A stretch of 64,000 bases of DNA from an uncultured Eubacteriales bacterium. Its GTDB lineage: Bacteria; Bacillota; Clostridia; Oscillospirales; Acutalibacteraceae. Below the pieces are notes generated by a model. It saw nothing but the letters and a program-made list of their open reading frames with translations, was not told where the DNA came from and did not search any database. The stretch lies in contig CAKVAX010000001.1 in the NCBI GenBank assembly GCA_934725425.1, positions 248,001 to 312,000 on the forward strand, given 5' to 3'. The translations under genes were made by a program, and so were the position numbers. Below are positions 49,858-58,225 of the stretch, piece after piece; within the stretch, counting starts at the first letter, position 1, and every line of letters begins with the position of its first letter.

Positions 49858-50232
49858 TTATTTATTTTTGTTTTTTATAGCCTTAACAATTTTGTCAACA
49901 ATTTCAGGAGTCATAGAAATAATTCTATCAAGAGAACCATGGAATGATTCCACCTGCAAAAGTTTTACATCTGAACCGGATACCACCAAAAAAGCAACCG
50001 GAACAATGGTTACCCCTACTCCGTTTCCTCCTCCAAAAAGCTCTTTGTCACTACATTTCGGAAGTGCAAAATCAGAACCCCCGGCAGCAAGACCATAACT
50101 TACTTTTGAAACAGGTATAATCACAGTTCCGTCAGCTGTAGTTATAGTCTTTCCTATTATAGTGTCGGCGTCTATTATTTCTCTCATTTTTCCAACTGCG
50201 CAACTCATCATTCCTTCAATTTTATCACTCAT
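49858..50232 (-). CDS. ytfJ: GerW family sporulation protein YtfJ
   Basis: 124 aa. Matches the GerW/YtfJ family: MREIIDADTIIGKTITTADGTVIIPVSKVSYGLAAGGSDF, a Gly-rich GGGNGVGVTIVPVAFLVV, and a basic C-terminus. In Bacillus it is sporulation-induced and required for normal response to germinants. The gene begins 3 bp after the DUF2953 gene stops, the conserved clostridial order DUF2953-gerW. No membrane segment. Confidence 0.93.
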   Translation of the reverse strand: MSDKIEGMMSCAVGKMREIIDADTIIGKTITTADGTVIIPVSKVSYGLAAGGSDFALPKCSDKELFGGGNGVGVTIVPVAFLVVSGSDVKLLQVESFHGSLDRIISMTPEIVDKIVKAIKNKNK

Positions 50233-50235
50233 TGT

Positions 50236-50826
50236 TTATTCTTCCTTTCTATATTTTAATTCCAAAGAGGTGTAACTTTTTATAAATCCAATTGTCACTA
50301 CCAGCAAATTAAAGATATTGGCTCTGAAACATGTTTTAAAAAAAACTTTAGACTGAAAAGATTTAAAATCAGGTTCTACAAGTAAATTGAGTTCCTTGAT
50401 ATTCATAAATTCTTTTATACAGCTCACTGCCGGATATATAACTGCCGAAGCTTGTCCGTATTTTATTGCAGTCTCAAATGCATCTTCTCCGGATATACAT
50501 GTTTTCAGACTTAAATATTTTATTCTTATTTTTCGGAGAAAAATTTTTACAGTTTTCCCCATTAATGAAATCACTGAACTGACGTATTTAATTGAGCAAA
50601 TCCAACCTCTGGATTTTAAACTTTGAAAAATATTTTTTGATGCTGAACTGCTGTTTTTGCTCTTTTTATTTTTAGATTTAAAAGAAGGAATCTTAAATTT
50701 TAATCCTAAAATTTTAATTTTAATATCCCACTTTTTATCATAGTTCATGCAAAAATCAATAGGCATAAACAGTATCAGCGCAATCAAAGCAAAAATTATA
50801 AAAATTAAATACTTGTACCACATCAC
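50236..50826 (-). CDS. DUF2953 domain protein (YtfI-like)
   Basis: 196 aa. N-terminal membrane segment (YLIFIIFALIALILFM), a Lys/Ser-rich linker (SFKSKNKKSKNSSSASKN), and a DUF2953 domain containing CISGEDAFETAIKYGQASAVIYPAVSC, the G-x-D-A-x-x-T-A-x-x-Y-G-x motif of the family. It is always found beside gerW in spore formers and is presumed to act in sporulation. Its stop lies 3 bp before the gerW start, so translation is coupled. Confidence 0.88.
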   Translation of the reverse strand: MMWYKYLIFIIFALIALILFMPIDFCMNYDKKWDIKIKILGLKFKIPSFKSKNKKSKNSSSASKNIFQSLKSRGWICSIKYVSSVISLMGKTVKIFLRKIRIKYLSLKTCISGEDAFETAIKYGQASAVIYPAVSCIKEFMNIKELNLLVEPDFKSFQSKVFFKTCFRANIFNLLVVTIGFIKSYTSLELKYRKEE

Positions 50827-50884
50827 TTATTATCCTCAATTATATTTGTTTCATAATTATTATTTTTTGCCATTACTACATTGA

Positions 50885-51535
50885 TTATGCAATACAAGTA
50901 AGCCGAATTATAAAATTGTAAATTATATTTTGAATGTAAACCAAAGGACCGGTAAATAACCCAAATATCAATAATAAACATACGGAAATCGATATGATAT
51001 TATAATTTTTGTAATACCATTTTACAGCTCCGGGTGGCAATAATATTTGCCATATTTGAAATCCTTTAAAAGGTCTAAGTGGCAAAAATTCCATCGAAGC
51101 AAGCATCACATTCATATAAATATAAAGCGTTATCAAAGAGATTAAAAAACTCTTAACCGGCAAAGCATTAATAACACCCGTAACATTAAGCAATAATCCA
51201 CCTACCACAGCCGCCAAAATATGAGTAAGCGGCGCCGTAATCCCGGTCAGAAAAGTATCTCTTCGTGGATTTTTAAAATTTAGGGGATTTATTAAAACAT
51301 CTTTTGCCCAACCCCAATTAAAAAGGAGCAAACAAAGAGCGCCAAAGAAATCAAACCCCGCAAACGGATTTAGATTAAGCTTCCCTGTGATTCTGGGAGT
51401 ATCATCTCCCAAACTATCCGCTACTTTAGAATATAGGTATTGTTTTAATGGGAAAACTCCAAAAATAATTATCATTACTACTAAAATTCTTATGATTAGG
51501 TATTCAAAAGTTATACCTTTGCCTAAAAACCACAT
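50885..51535 (-). CDS. Site-2 protease (M50) homologue lacking metal ligands
   Basis: 216 aa, at least five membrane segments. The family scaffold is clear: LGDDTPRITGKLNLNPFAGFDFFGALCLLLFNWGWAK, NPLNFKNPRRDTFLTGITAPLTHILAA, and FLPLRPFKGFQIW. Yet the HExxH motif expected before LGD reads P29-L-K-Q-Y33, and the Asp of the LDG motif is K157 (PFKGF). All three zinc ligands and the catalytic Glu are gone, so it cannot be a metalloprotease and may be a pseudoprotease or adaptor. It lies beside DUF2953/gerW, where active relatives usually sit. Confidence 0.85.
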   Translation of the reverse strand: MWFLGKGITFEYLIIRILVVMIIIFGVFPLKQYLYSKVADSLGDDTPRITGKLNLNPFAGFDFFGALCLLLFNWGWAKDVLINPLNFKNPRRDTFLTGITAPLTHILAAVVGGLLLNVTGVINALPVKSFLISLITLYIYMNVMLASMEFLPLRPFKGFQIWQILLPPGAVKWYYKNYNIISISVCLLLIFGLFTGPLVYIQNIIYNFIIRLTCIA

Positions 51536-51594
51536 ACATTCTCACCCGTCTGACATTATATCATGAATAAGTAAGTAAAACAATTCAAAAATAT

Positions 51595-52614
51595 TTAAAA
51601 TAATTTTTCTATAGTTGTATCGGGATAATACCATGATAAAATTTGTTTATAATCAGAGCCTTGTTTGGCCATGTACTGCGCTCCGCATTGGCTCATTCCT
51701 ACACCGTGACCATATCCGTAAACCTTGAAAATAAATATTTTTTCTTCGCTGTCATAATTAATACTAAAATCAGAAGAACGTAATCCAAAAATTTTTCTGA
51801 TCTCCTGACCCTTAAACTCCACGCTTCCGATTATTATCCTTTTTATCATTCCTCCATTGGTTTTCTCAAATTCTCCGATCCATTTTGATGGGTCGCCGTC
51901 TAACAAGGAATCGGGAGAATTATTTTTTATTTTAGATTTAAAATCTTCACAAGAAATTTTTACTTCGGATTCATATCCTGAAGCCAATTTATCTCCGGGG
52001 CTTTCAACATTTTTGAGATAATCCAAACTTCCACCGAATACGTCTTCGGACTTTTCGGTAACACCTGAAGAAATGGCATGGTACGCGGCCAAAATCAAAT
52101 CTCCTTTTTTCTCTATAACTTCTCCAAAAACTTCTTTAACTGCACTTTTTATTTTTTCATTATATTTTTCAAAATTTTCTCCCCATTTTTGTCTGCGTTG
52201 ATTCTCTGAAATATAATTTTTCCCATTTTGAGAATCTACGGTAAATTCGTAATTTTTTTCGTCTTTATTTGAGTTAAGATGATTATTTCTAGCTCTGCAA
52301 AAATATGTGTAAGAAGCTACCGCCTGGGCTTTTATTGCTTCTTTTTCAAACGCCGCGGGCATTTCAGCGGCTACAGCTCCGCACAAAAATTCTTCATCGG
52401 GAATATTAATAATTTCGTTTTTGGATTCATCCAAAATACAAAAGCAAGAGTTAGTTTTTGTTGACTTCTTTTCCCGTAATGTCATATTATCTGATTTTGA
52501 TTCCGAAATCGAAATCAGATTTTTTTCACCCTTTGCGACAGCCAAAAGAGGGACTAAAATCATAAATAAAAAAAGCGCACCCAACACAGTCATCCTTTTT
52601 TTTAAAATCAACAT
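51595..52614 (-). CDS. spoIID: Stage II sporulation protein D (SpoIID)
   Basis: 339 aa. One N-terminal membrane segment (MTVLGALFLFMILVPLLAV). The SpoIID transglycosylase domain contains the catalytic Glu in GAVAAEMPAAFEKEAIKAQAVASYTY, a middle AYHAISSGVTEKSEDVFGG, and the C-terminal YGYGHGVGMSQCGAQYMAKQG. It degrades peptidoglycan together with SpoIIP and SpoIIM during septal thinning and engulfment. AAAGG precedes ATG 52614. Neither spoIIP nor spoIIM is in the window. Confidence 0.94.
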   Translation of the reverse strand: MLILKKRMTVLGALFLFMILVPLLAVAKGEKNLISISESKSDNMTLREKKSTKTNSCFCILDESKNEIINIPDEEFLCGAVAAEMPAAFEKEAIKAQAVASYTYFCRARNNHLNSNKDEKNYEFTVDSQNGKNYISENQRRQKWGENFEKYNEKIKSAVKEVFGEVIEKKGDLILAAYHAISSGVTEKSEDVFGGSLDYLKNVESPGDKLASGYESEVKISCEDFKSKIKNNSPDSLLDGDPSKWIGEFEKTNGGMIKRIIIGSVEFKGQEIRKIFGLRSSDFSINYDSEEKIFIFKVYGYGHGVGMSQCGAQYMAKQGSDYKQILSWYYPDTTIEKLF

Positions 52615-52803
52615 AAATTATTTCATTCCTTTCAAAAAAACCAATTAAAATTTTTACTTTTTTGTGGGGTTATTGACTTTAGGTTTTTATTTATATAAAC
52701 TATCAAGTTAGAAAGATATATAAAATAATATGGACTAGTTTATAAAATTATGTTTCTAAATATTATTATTGTGTATCTAAAAATATAAATTAGGAGGATG
52801 AGT

Positions 52804-53592
52804 ATGGATTTTAGAAATGTTTGGTCGGTTTTTATTATTAGCATGTTTATATTAATTCCCTTAAAAATACTCTTTGTATTCGGCAGTTGGTTCTTTATGA
52901 GCTCATTGATGTTTGATATCATTTCAATGGCAGTATTGGTAGGAATTATCGGATGTGTTTCATTTTCTACCACAAGGTACAAAAACATAGACGTAAAAAA
53001 GAACTATATCCTAAGCTTTTTGAGTATTTTGGTTGCTGTAGGATTTTTTATGTGCATACCTGCGTACTTTAATGACACTTCAAATTACGATTTTGCATGG
53101 CAACCTCTTGTTATGTCTTTGCTTTCTGTTCTTTCATTTATCACTTTTGTTATCCTGGCAATTACATTTTTTACCGGAAAAAATATAATAAATAAACTTT
53201 CATTTTTCTTATATTGCCCGGTGTTATGGTTTGCGCTATACATGATAATATTCATGTCTATATACACCAATGATGTAAACGGTTATGAAGTAATTGCGGC
53301 AGCTCTGACATCTTTGTTCTTAGTTTATTATACTCAGGTATTTTCAACTTCTTCGAACTTGAATATAATAAAACTAATGTTCATTTTCGGTATGCCGTCA
53401 GTTTTATTTTCTGTTTTAAATTCAATTTCCGTTATTCATAAAATGAGAACAAATGAAAATATCTCGGCAGTGACGCAGAGCACATTTTACACTCAAATCT
53501 TTTTGTCGCTATTCATTATCTTTGTGTTAATAGACGCCTACAGACAATACCAACAAAGAAATGAACCTGTTATAAAATCAATTACAATCTAA
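52804..53592 (+). CDS. Multi-pass membrane protein (unrecognised)
   Basis: 262 aa from ATG 52804; ATG 52798 directly follows AGGAGG and is too close. About eight hydrophobic segments, ending in a short polar tail (AYRQYQQRNEPVIKSITI). I find no motif that names a family. It is strongly expressed-looking only by its good SD. It lies divergently from spoIID and directly upstream of gap (38 bp), so it may share a transcript with GAPDH without a functional link. Confidence 0.72.
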   Translation: MDFRNVWSVFIISMFILIPLKILFVFGSWFFMSSLMFDIISMAVLVGIIGCVSFSTTRYKNIDVKKNYILSFLSILVAVGFFMCIPAYFNDTSNYDFAWQPLVMSLLSVLSFITFVILAITFFTGKNIINKLSFFLYCPVLWFALYMIIFMSIYTNDVNGYEVIAAALTSLFLVYYTQVFSTSSNLNIIKLMFIFGMPSVLFSVLNSISVIHKMRTNENISAVTQSTFYTQIFLSLFIIFVLIDAYRQYQQRNEPVIKSITI

Positions 53593-53630
53593 TAAATTTT
53601 AATTATAAAAATTAAAAGGAGCTGGTTCAA

Positions 53631-54650
53631 ATGGCAATAAATATCGGTATAAACGGATTTGGCAGAATAGGAAGAATGGTTCTTAGAGCCGCGCTTAACA
53701 ATCCGGAAAAATTTAAAGTAACCGGAATTAATGACCCTTTTATTTCATCAGATTACATGGCGTATATGCTTAAATATGACACAACACACGGTACGATTGA
53801 CAACAAAATACGAGGAGAAAACGGAGTTTTGTATATTGATGAAAATCCTATAAGTGTTTTTTCCGAAAAAAATCCTGAAAATATACCGTGGAAAACTGTC
53901 AACGCTGATTATGTGGTAGAATCAACCGGGGTATTTTGCACCAGCGAAAAAGCATCTGCTCACCTAAAAGCAGGAGCCAAGAAAGTTGTTATTTCCGCCC
54001 CTGCAAAAGATACCGAAACACCAACGTTTGTATGCGGAGTTAATTTAGATAGCTACGATACAAGCATGAGTATTGTATCAAACGCCTCCTGTACCACAAA
54101 CTGTTTGGCACCTCTTGCGAAAGTAATTAACGATAATTACGGAATCATAGAAGGTCTTATGACGACAGTTCACGCAATAACAAGCACTCAAAATACTGTT
54201 GACGGTCTTTCTTCTAAAGATTGGCGTGGAGGCAGAGCAGCCGGAAGCAATATAATACCTTCTTCAACAGGTGCTGCCAAGGCTTGCGCTTTGGTTATAC
54301 CGGAGCTCAAAGGAAAACTCACGGGTATGTCTTTCCGTGTTCCTGTTGTAAACGTATCTGTTGTAGATTTGACTTGTAGGTTGGAAAAATCGGTGTCCTA
54401 TGATGAAATCTGCAGAACTATAAGAAATGCCTCTCAAAACGAAATGAAAGGTATCATCGGATATACAGACGACCTAAATGTTTCGAGTGATTTCTGCGGC
54501 AACTCTCACACATGCGTGTTTGACGAGAAAGCAGGTATAATGCTAAATGAAAATTTTGTAAAACTCGTTGCATGGTATGATAATGAGTGGGCATACAGCT
54601 GTAAAGTTCTGGAACTCATATCTTATATGAACGAAAAAGACAATTTTTAA
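53631..54650 (+). CDS. gap: Glyceraldehyde-3-phosphate dehydrogenase
   Basis: 339 aa. NAD-binding INGFGRIGRMVLRAA at the N-terminus, catalytic Cys in SNASCTTNCLAPLAKVI, the active-site His region TVHAITSTQNTVD, substrate loop SSTGAAKA and the closing WYDNEWAYSCKVLE. Glycolytic/gluconeogenic enzyme, NAD-type by the early loop. AAGGAG precedes ATG 53631. No pgk or tpi gene follows; a strong bidirectional terminator does. Confidence 0.97.
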   Translation: MAINIGINGFGRIGRMVLRAALNNPEKFKVTGINDPFISSDYMAYMLKYDTTHGTIDNKIRGENGVLYIDENPISVFSEKNPENIPWKTVNADYVVESTGVFCTSEKASAHLKAGAKKVVISAPAKDTETPTFVCGVNLDSYDTSMSIVSNASCTTNCLAPLAKVINDNYGIIEGLMTTVHAITSTQNTVDGLSSKDWRGGRAAGSNIIPSSTGAAKACALVIPELKGKLTGMSFRVPVVNVSVVDLTCRLEKSVSYDEICRTIRNASQNEMKGIIGYTDDLNVSSDFCGNSHTCVFDEKAGIMLNENFVKLVAWYDNEWAYSCKVLELISYMNEKDNF

Positions 54651-54670
54651 TCACAAAAATTAAAAATAAA

Positions 54671-54710
54671 AAGCAGTGACTTTAAAAATCTCAGTCACTG
54701 CTTATTTTTA
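54671..54710. terminator. Bidirectional terminator between gap and galU
   Basis: AAGCAGTGACT (54671-54681) pairs perfectly with AGTCACTGCTT (54693-54703); A-run before, T-run after. Confidence 0.95.
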
Positions 54711-55577
54711 TATATCTTTACATATAGATTTCAAATACTCTGCAAATTGTTTTGAAATTTCGGGGTGCTTAAGAGCAAACTCCACGGAAGCTTTCATTGC
54801 TCCTAATTTATTTCCTATATCATACCTCTTCCCTTCAAAATCCACCATCACAACCCCGTCGTTGTGTGATAATATTTTAAGAGCATCAGTCAGTTGTATT
54901 TCGCCTCCTGAACCGGGTAGTGTTCCGTCCAAAATCTCAAATATTTCCGGAGTCAAAATATATCTTCCCAAAATAGAATATAAAGATAAAATCTTGTCAG
55001 GAGTAGGTTTTTCAACCATATCTGTACACATAAAAATATTTTTTTCTATGTTTTTAACTTTCAAGGAACCGTATTTTCCTATTTCTTCTCTTGGCATTTC
55101 TTTCGCGCCGACAACAGGGAGGTTATATTTTTCATATGCATCCATAAGCTGTTTACAGACCGGTACTTCACTGTCTATAACATCATCACCGGATAAAACC
55201 GCAAACGGTTCATTACCCACAAAAGATTTAGCGCACCCTACCGCGTGTCCAAGTCCTTTTATTGATTTTTGACGCAAAAAATATATATTTGCCATTTCAC
55301 TTATAGGGCTCAAATCTTTTAAAATTTCATATTTTCCCTTTTCCTCAAGAATGGACTCCAGCTCCGGATTCTTATCAAAATGGTCTTCTATTATGCTTTT
55401 TCCTCTGCTTATTATAATCAATATATCTGTTATTCCGGATTTAACAGCTTCTTCCACAATGTACTGGATAGACGGCTTATCTACAACCGGGAACATTTCT
55501 TTGGGCATTGCTTTTGTTGCCGGCAAAATTCTTGTCCCAAATCCCGCTGCCGGAATTACAGCTTTTGTAATTTTCAC
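54708..55577 (-). CDS. galU: UTP--glucose-1-phosphate uridylyltransferase
   Basis: 289 aa. It makes UDP-glucose. N-terminal nucleotidyltransferase motif VIPAAGFGTRILPATKAMPKEMFPVVDKP, LSGDDVIDS with the metal-binding Asp, MVEKPTPDK, and the C-terminal YDIGNKLGAMKASVEFAL. UDP-glucose feeds cell-wall or glycan synthesis and is the usual donor type for GT8 enzymes such as the one at 32970. A single-gene unit with its terminator shared with gap. Confidence 0.96.
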   Translation of the reverse strand: MKITKAVIPAAGFGTRILPATKAMPKEMFPVVDKPSIQYIVEEAVKSGITDILIIISRGKSIIEDHFDKNPELESILEEKGKYEILKDLSPISEMANIYFLRQKSIKGLGHAVGCAKSFVGNEPFAVLSGDDVIDSEVPVCKQLMDAYEKYNLPVVGAKEMPREEIGKYGSLKVKNIEKNIFMCTDMVEKPTPDKILSLYSILGRYILTPEIFEILDGTLPGSGGEIQLTDALKILSHNDGVVMVDFEGKRYDIGNKLGAMKASVEFALKHPEISKQFAEYLKSICKDI

Positions 55578-55672
55578 TTTTAAATTCCTCCAATATATAG
55601 TATAATAAATTTTGGCTTATTAATATTTTAATATTTGGCAGCTTATAAAGTCAAGAAAGGTAAAATTAAAAA

Positions 55673-56521
55673 ATGATAATTGATGGAAGATTAATTGCTC
55701 AGAATATAAAAAGTGATTTAAAAAAAGAAATAGAAAACTTAAAGCTAAAAGGGATAAATCCGGGTCTTGCCGTTATATTAGTGGGAGAAGACAGCGCTTC
55801 CAAAGTATACGTAAGAAATAAAAAGAAATGCTGCGACGAGCTTGGAATTTTTTCTAAAGAATTCTGTTTTCCGGAAAACACTTCTGAAAAAGAAATCCTT
55901 GATTTGATAGAAAAATTAAATCACGATGAAAAAATAAATGGAATTCTCGTGCAGTTACCCCTTCCTTCTCATATCAATCAAAAAGTCATAACTGAAAGTA
56001 TTTTGCCCGAAAAAGATGTAGATGCGTTCCATTCTTCTACAATAGGAAACCTTTTGACCAATCACACAAAACTTTTGCCTTGCACTCCGGCAGGAATAAT
56101 AGAGATTTTTCACAGGGAAAATATTTCTCTTACCGGAAAACATTGCGTAGTTATAGGCAGAAGCAATATCGTAGGAAAGCCTCTGGCTTTTATGCTGATA
56201 AACGAAGATGCTACAGTTACTATTTGCCATAGCAAAACAAAAAATTTAAGTGAAATTTGCAAAAGTGCAGATATAATAATTTGTGCGGTCGGAAAAGCAA
56301 AATTCTTAAACAGGAATATGATTAAAAAGGGAGCAGTGATAATAGATGTAGGAATAAATCGTGATGAAAACGGAAAAATTTGCGGTGATGTTGATTTTGA
56401 TGATGTAAAGAATATAGCGTCAGCAATTACTCCCGTACCGGGTGGAGTTGGCCCGATGACTATTGCAATGCTAATGAAAAACACCATCACGGCTACAAAA
56501 ATTCAAAATAAAGAAGTTTAA
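55673..56521 (+). CDS. folD: Bifunctional methylenetetrahydrofolate dehydrogenase/cyclohydrolase
   Basis: 282 aa. The catalytic Lys lies in YVRNKKKCCDELGI (about 44-57), with GILVQLPLPSHI, PEKDVDAFHSSTIGNL, the Rossmann motif VVIGRSNIVGKPLAFML, and PVPGGVGPMTIAMLMKNT at the end. Interconverts one-carbon folates for purine and formyl-methionine supply. AAAGG precedes ATG 55673, and ppa follows 13 bp after its stop. Confidence 0.96.
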   Translation: MIIDGRLIAQNIKSDLKKEIENLKLKGINPGLAVILVGEDSASKVYVRNKKKCCDELGIFSKEFCFPENTSEKEILDLIEKLNHDEKINGILVQLPLPSHINQKVITESILPEKDVDAFHSSTIGNLLTNHTKLLPCTPAGIIEIFHRENISLTGKHCVVIGRSNIVGKPLAFMLINEDATVTICHSKTKNLSEICKSADIIICAVGKAKFLNRNMIKKGAVIIDVGINRDENGKICGDVDFDDVKNIASAITPVPGGVGPMTIAMLMKNTITATKIQNKEV

Positions 56522-56534
56522 AGGAGAAAAAACA

Positions 56535-57065
56535 ATGAACATTTGGCATGATATCAATTCAGAAAGAATCACACCTGAAAAATTTACAGCAGTAATTGAA
56601 ATTTCCAAAGGAAGCAAAGTAAAATACGAACTAGACAAAGAAACCGGATTATTAAAAATGGACAGAATATTATATACCTCTACCCATTATCCGGCAAATT
56701 ATGGCTTAATTCCTAAAACTTATGCAGATGACGGAGATCCGCTTGATGTTTTGGTACTTTGCTCGCAACACATATATCCAATGACCTTGGTGGAATGTTA
56801 TCCTATAGGACTCATCTCCATGGTAGATAACGGAAGCAACGACGAAAAAATAATAGCTATACCTAAGGATGACCCGACATATAATCAATATAAAGATATC
56901 TCTGAGCTTCCTGCCCACATATTTGAAGAAATGAAACATTTCTTTAGCGTATATAAAACTCTGGAAAATAAAAAAACGGTAGTCAACGACGTTAAAGGCC
57001 GTGAAGAAGCAATAAAAATAATTTCACAAACTATTGAAGCATATAATAAGAAATTCGGAAAATAA
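56535..57065 (+). CDS. ppa: Inorganic pyrophosphatase (family I)
   Basis: 176 aa. It hydrolyses pyrophosphate released by biosynthesis. The family I signature is complete: EISKGSKVKYELDKETGLLKMDR, YPANYGLIPKTYADDGDPLDVLVL with the metal-binding Asp residues, and the C-terminal DDPTYNQYKDISELP and VNDVKGREEA. AAGGAG precedes ATG 56535. It sits between folD and prfB on the same strand, with short gaps suggesting one transcript. Confidence 0.96.
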   Translation: MNIWHDINSERITPEKFTAVIEISKGSKVKYELDKETGLLKMDRILYTSTHYPANYGLIPKTYADDGDPLDVLVLCSQHIYPMTLVECYPIGLISMVDNGSNDEKIIAIPKDDPTYNQYKDISELPAHIFEEMKHFFSVYKTLENKKTVVNDVKGREEAIKIISQTIEAYNKKFGK

Positions 57066-57090
57066 GCAAATTTATTTTTGGGAGGATTAC

Positions 57091-58194
57091 ATGATACAAC
57101 TGGATGAATTGCATATCGAAATAAATAAATTACAACCAAAGATAAAATCTTTGGAAGAAGCGTTAAAAATCAGTGATTCAAAAAAAAGATTAGAAACTCT
57201 GGAACTTGAAACCGGTAAACCTGATTTTTGGGATAACTCTGAATCCTCCCGCAAAGTCCTTGCTGAGATAAGTAGTTTAAAAAGTAAAGTCAAAGAATTT
57301 ACCAAATTAAAGAATGAATTTGAAGATTTGTCCGTACTTATAGAAATGTCCTGCCAGGAAAATGATGAGTCGTCTATAGAAGATATCCAATCAGATTTGA
57401 ATAAATTAAAAAAAGAACTCGAAAACCAAACTTTAACCACTCTTTTGACCGGAGAATACGACAGCCAGAACGCTATTCTTACGTTCCATTCGGGAGCCGG
57501 AGGTACCGAAGCCCAAGACTGGGTGGAAATGCTATGCAGAATGTATTCCAGGTGGGCAGAAAAACATCATTACAAGGTCAAAATGTTGGACTTTCTAGAC
57601 GGAGAAGAAGCCGGATTAAAAAGCGCATCACTACTCATAGAAGGCAAAAATGCATATGGCTTCTTAAAGGGCGAGAACGGAGTTCACAGACTCGTAAGAA
57701 TTTCACCTTTTGATTCGTCAGGAAGAAGGCACACTTCCTTTGCATCGTTGGAAGTTATCCCGGAAATAAATGATGAAATCAAAATAGACATATCGCCCGA
57801 AGATATAAAAATGGATGTATTCAGAGCCAGCGGAGCGGGCGGACAGCATGTAAACAAGACTTCTTCGGCAGTGCGTCTGACGCATATTCCTACAGGAATT
57901 GTAGTTGCATGTCAAAACGAAAGAAGCCAATTTCAGAACCGAGACACCGCAATGAAAATTTTAAAATCCAAATTAATCGAAATAAAAGAGCGCGAACACC
58001 TTGAAAAAATCGAAGATATAAAAGGAGTTCAAAAAGAAATAGCTTGGGGATCACAAATAAGGTCTTATGTATTTATGCCGTATACTTTGGTAAAAGACCA
58101 CCGAACATCCTATGAAATGGGCAATGTCGAAGCTGTTATGAACGGCGAACTCGACGGATTTATTCAAGAATATTTAAAGCAGAGTATAAAATAA
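57091..58194 (+). CDS. prfB: Peptide chain release factor 2 (no frameshift site)
   Basis: 367 aa from ATG 57091, 7 nt after GGAGG. Recognises UGA and UAA stop codons. SPF anticodon-like motif in RISPFDSSGRRHTSF, GGQ in RASGAGGQHVNKTSSAVRL, and a C-terminal domain with NERSQFQNRDTAM. Most prfB genes carry an in-frame UGA near codon 25 with a +1 programmed frameshift; here the frame runs straight through (EALKISDSKKRL), so autoregulation by frameshifting is absent. A frame open upstream to 57034 lacks an SD and overlaps ppa. Confidence 0.95.
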   Translation: MIQLDELHIEINKLQPKIKSLEEALKISDSKKRLETLELETGKPDFWDNSESSRKVLAEISSLKSKVKEFTKLKNEFEDLSVLIEMSCQENDESSIEDIQSDLNKLKKELENQTLTTLLTGEYDSQNAILTFHSGAGGTEAQDWVEMLCRMYSRWAEKHHYKVKMLDFLDGEEAGLKSASLLIEGKNAYGFLKGENGVHRLVRISPFDSSGRRHTSFASLEVIPEINDEIKIDISPEDIKMDVFRASGAGGQHVNKTSSAVRLTHIPTGIVVACQNERSQFQNRDTAMKILKSKLIEIKEREHLEKIEDIKGVQKEIAWGSQIRSYVFMPYTLVKDHRTSYEMGNVEAVMNGELDGFIQEYLKQSIK

Positions 58195-58198
58195 AAGA

Positions 58199-58225
58199 AC
58201 CGACCCAAAAGGGTCGGTATTTTTT
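58199..58225. terminator. Bidirectional terminator after prfB
   Basis: ACCGACCC (58199-58206), loop AAAA, GGGTCGGT (58211-58218), then a T-run; it also ends the convergent giant gene. Confidence 0.93.
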
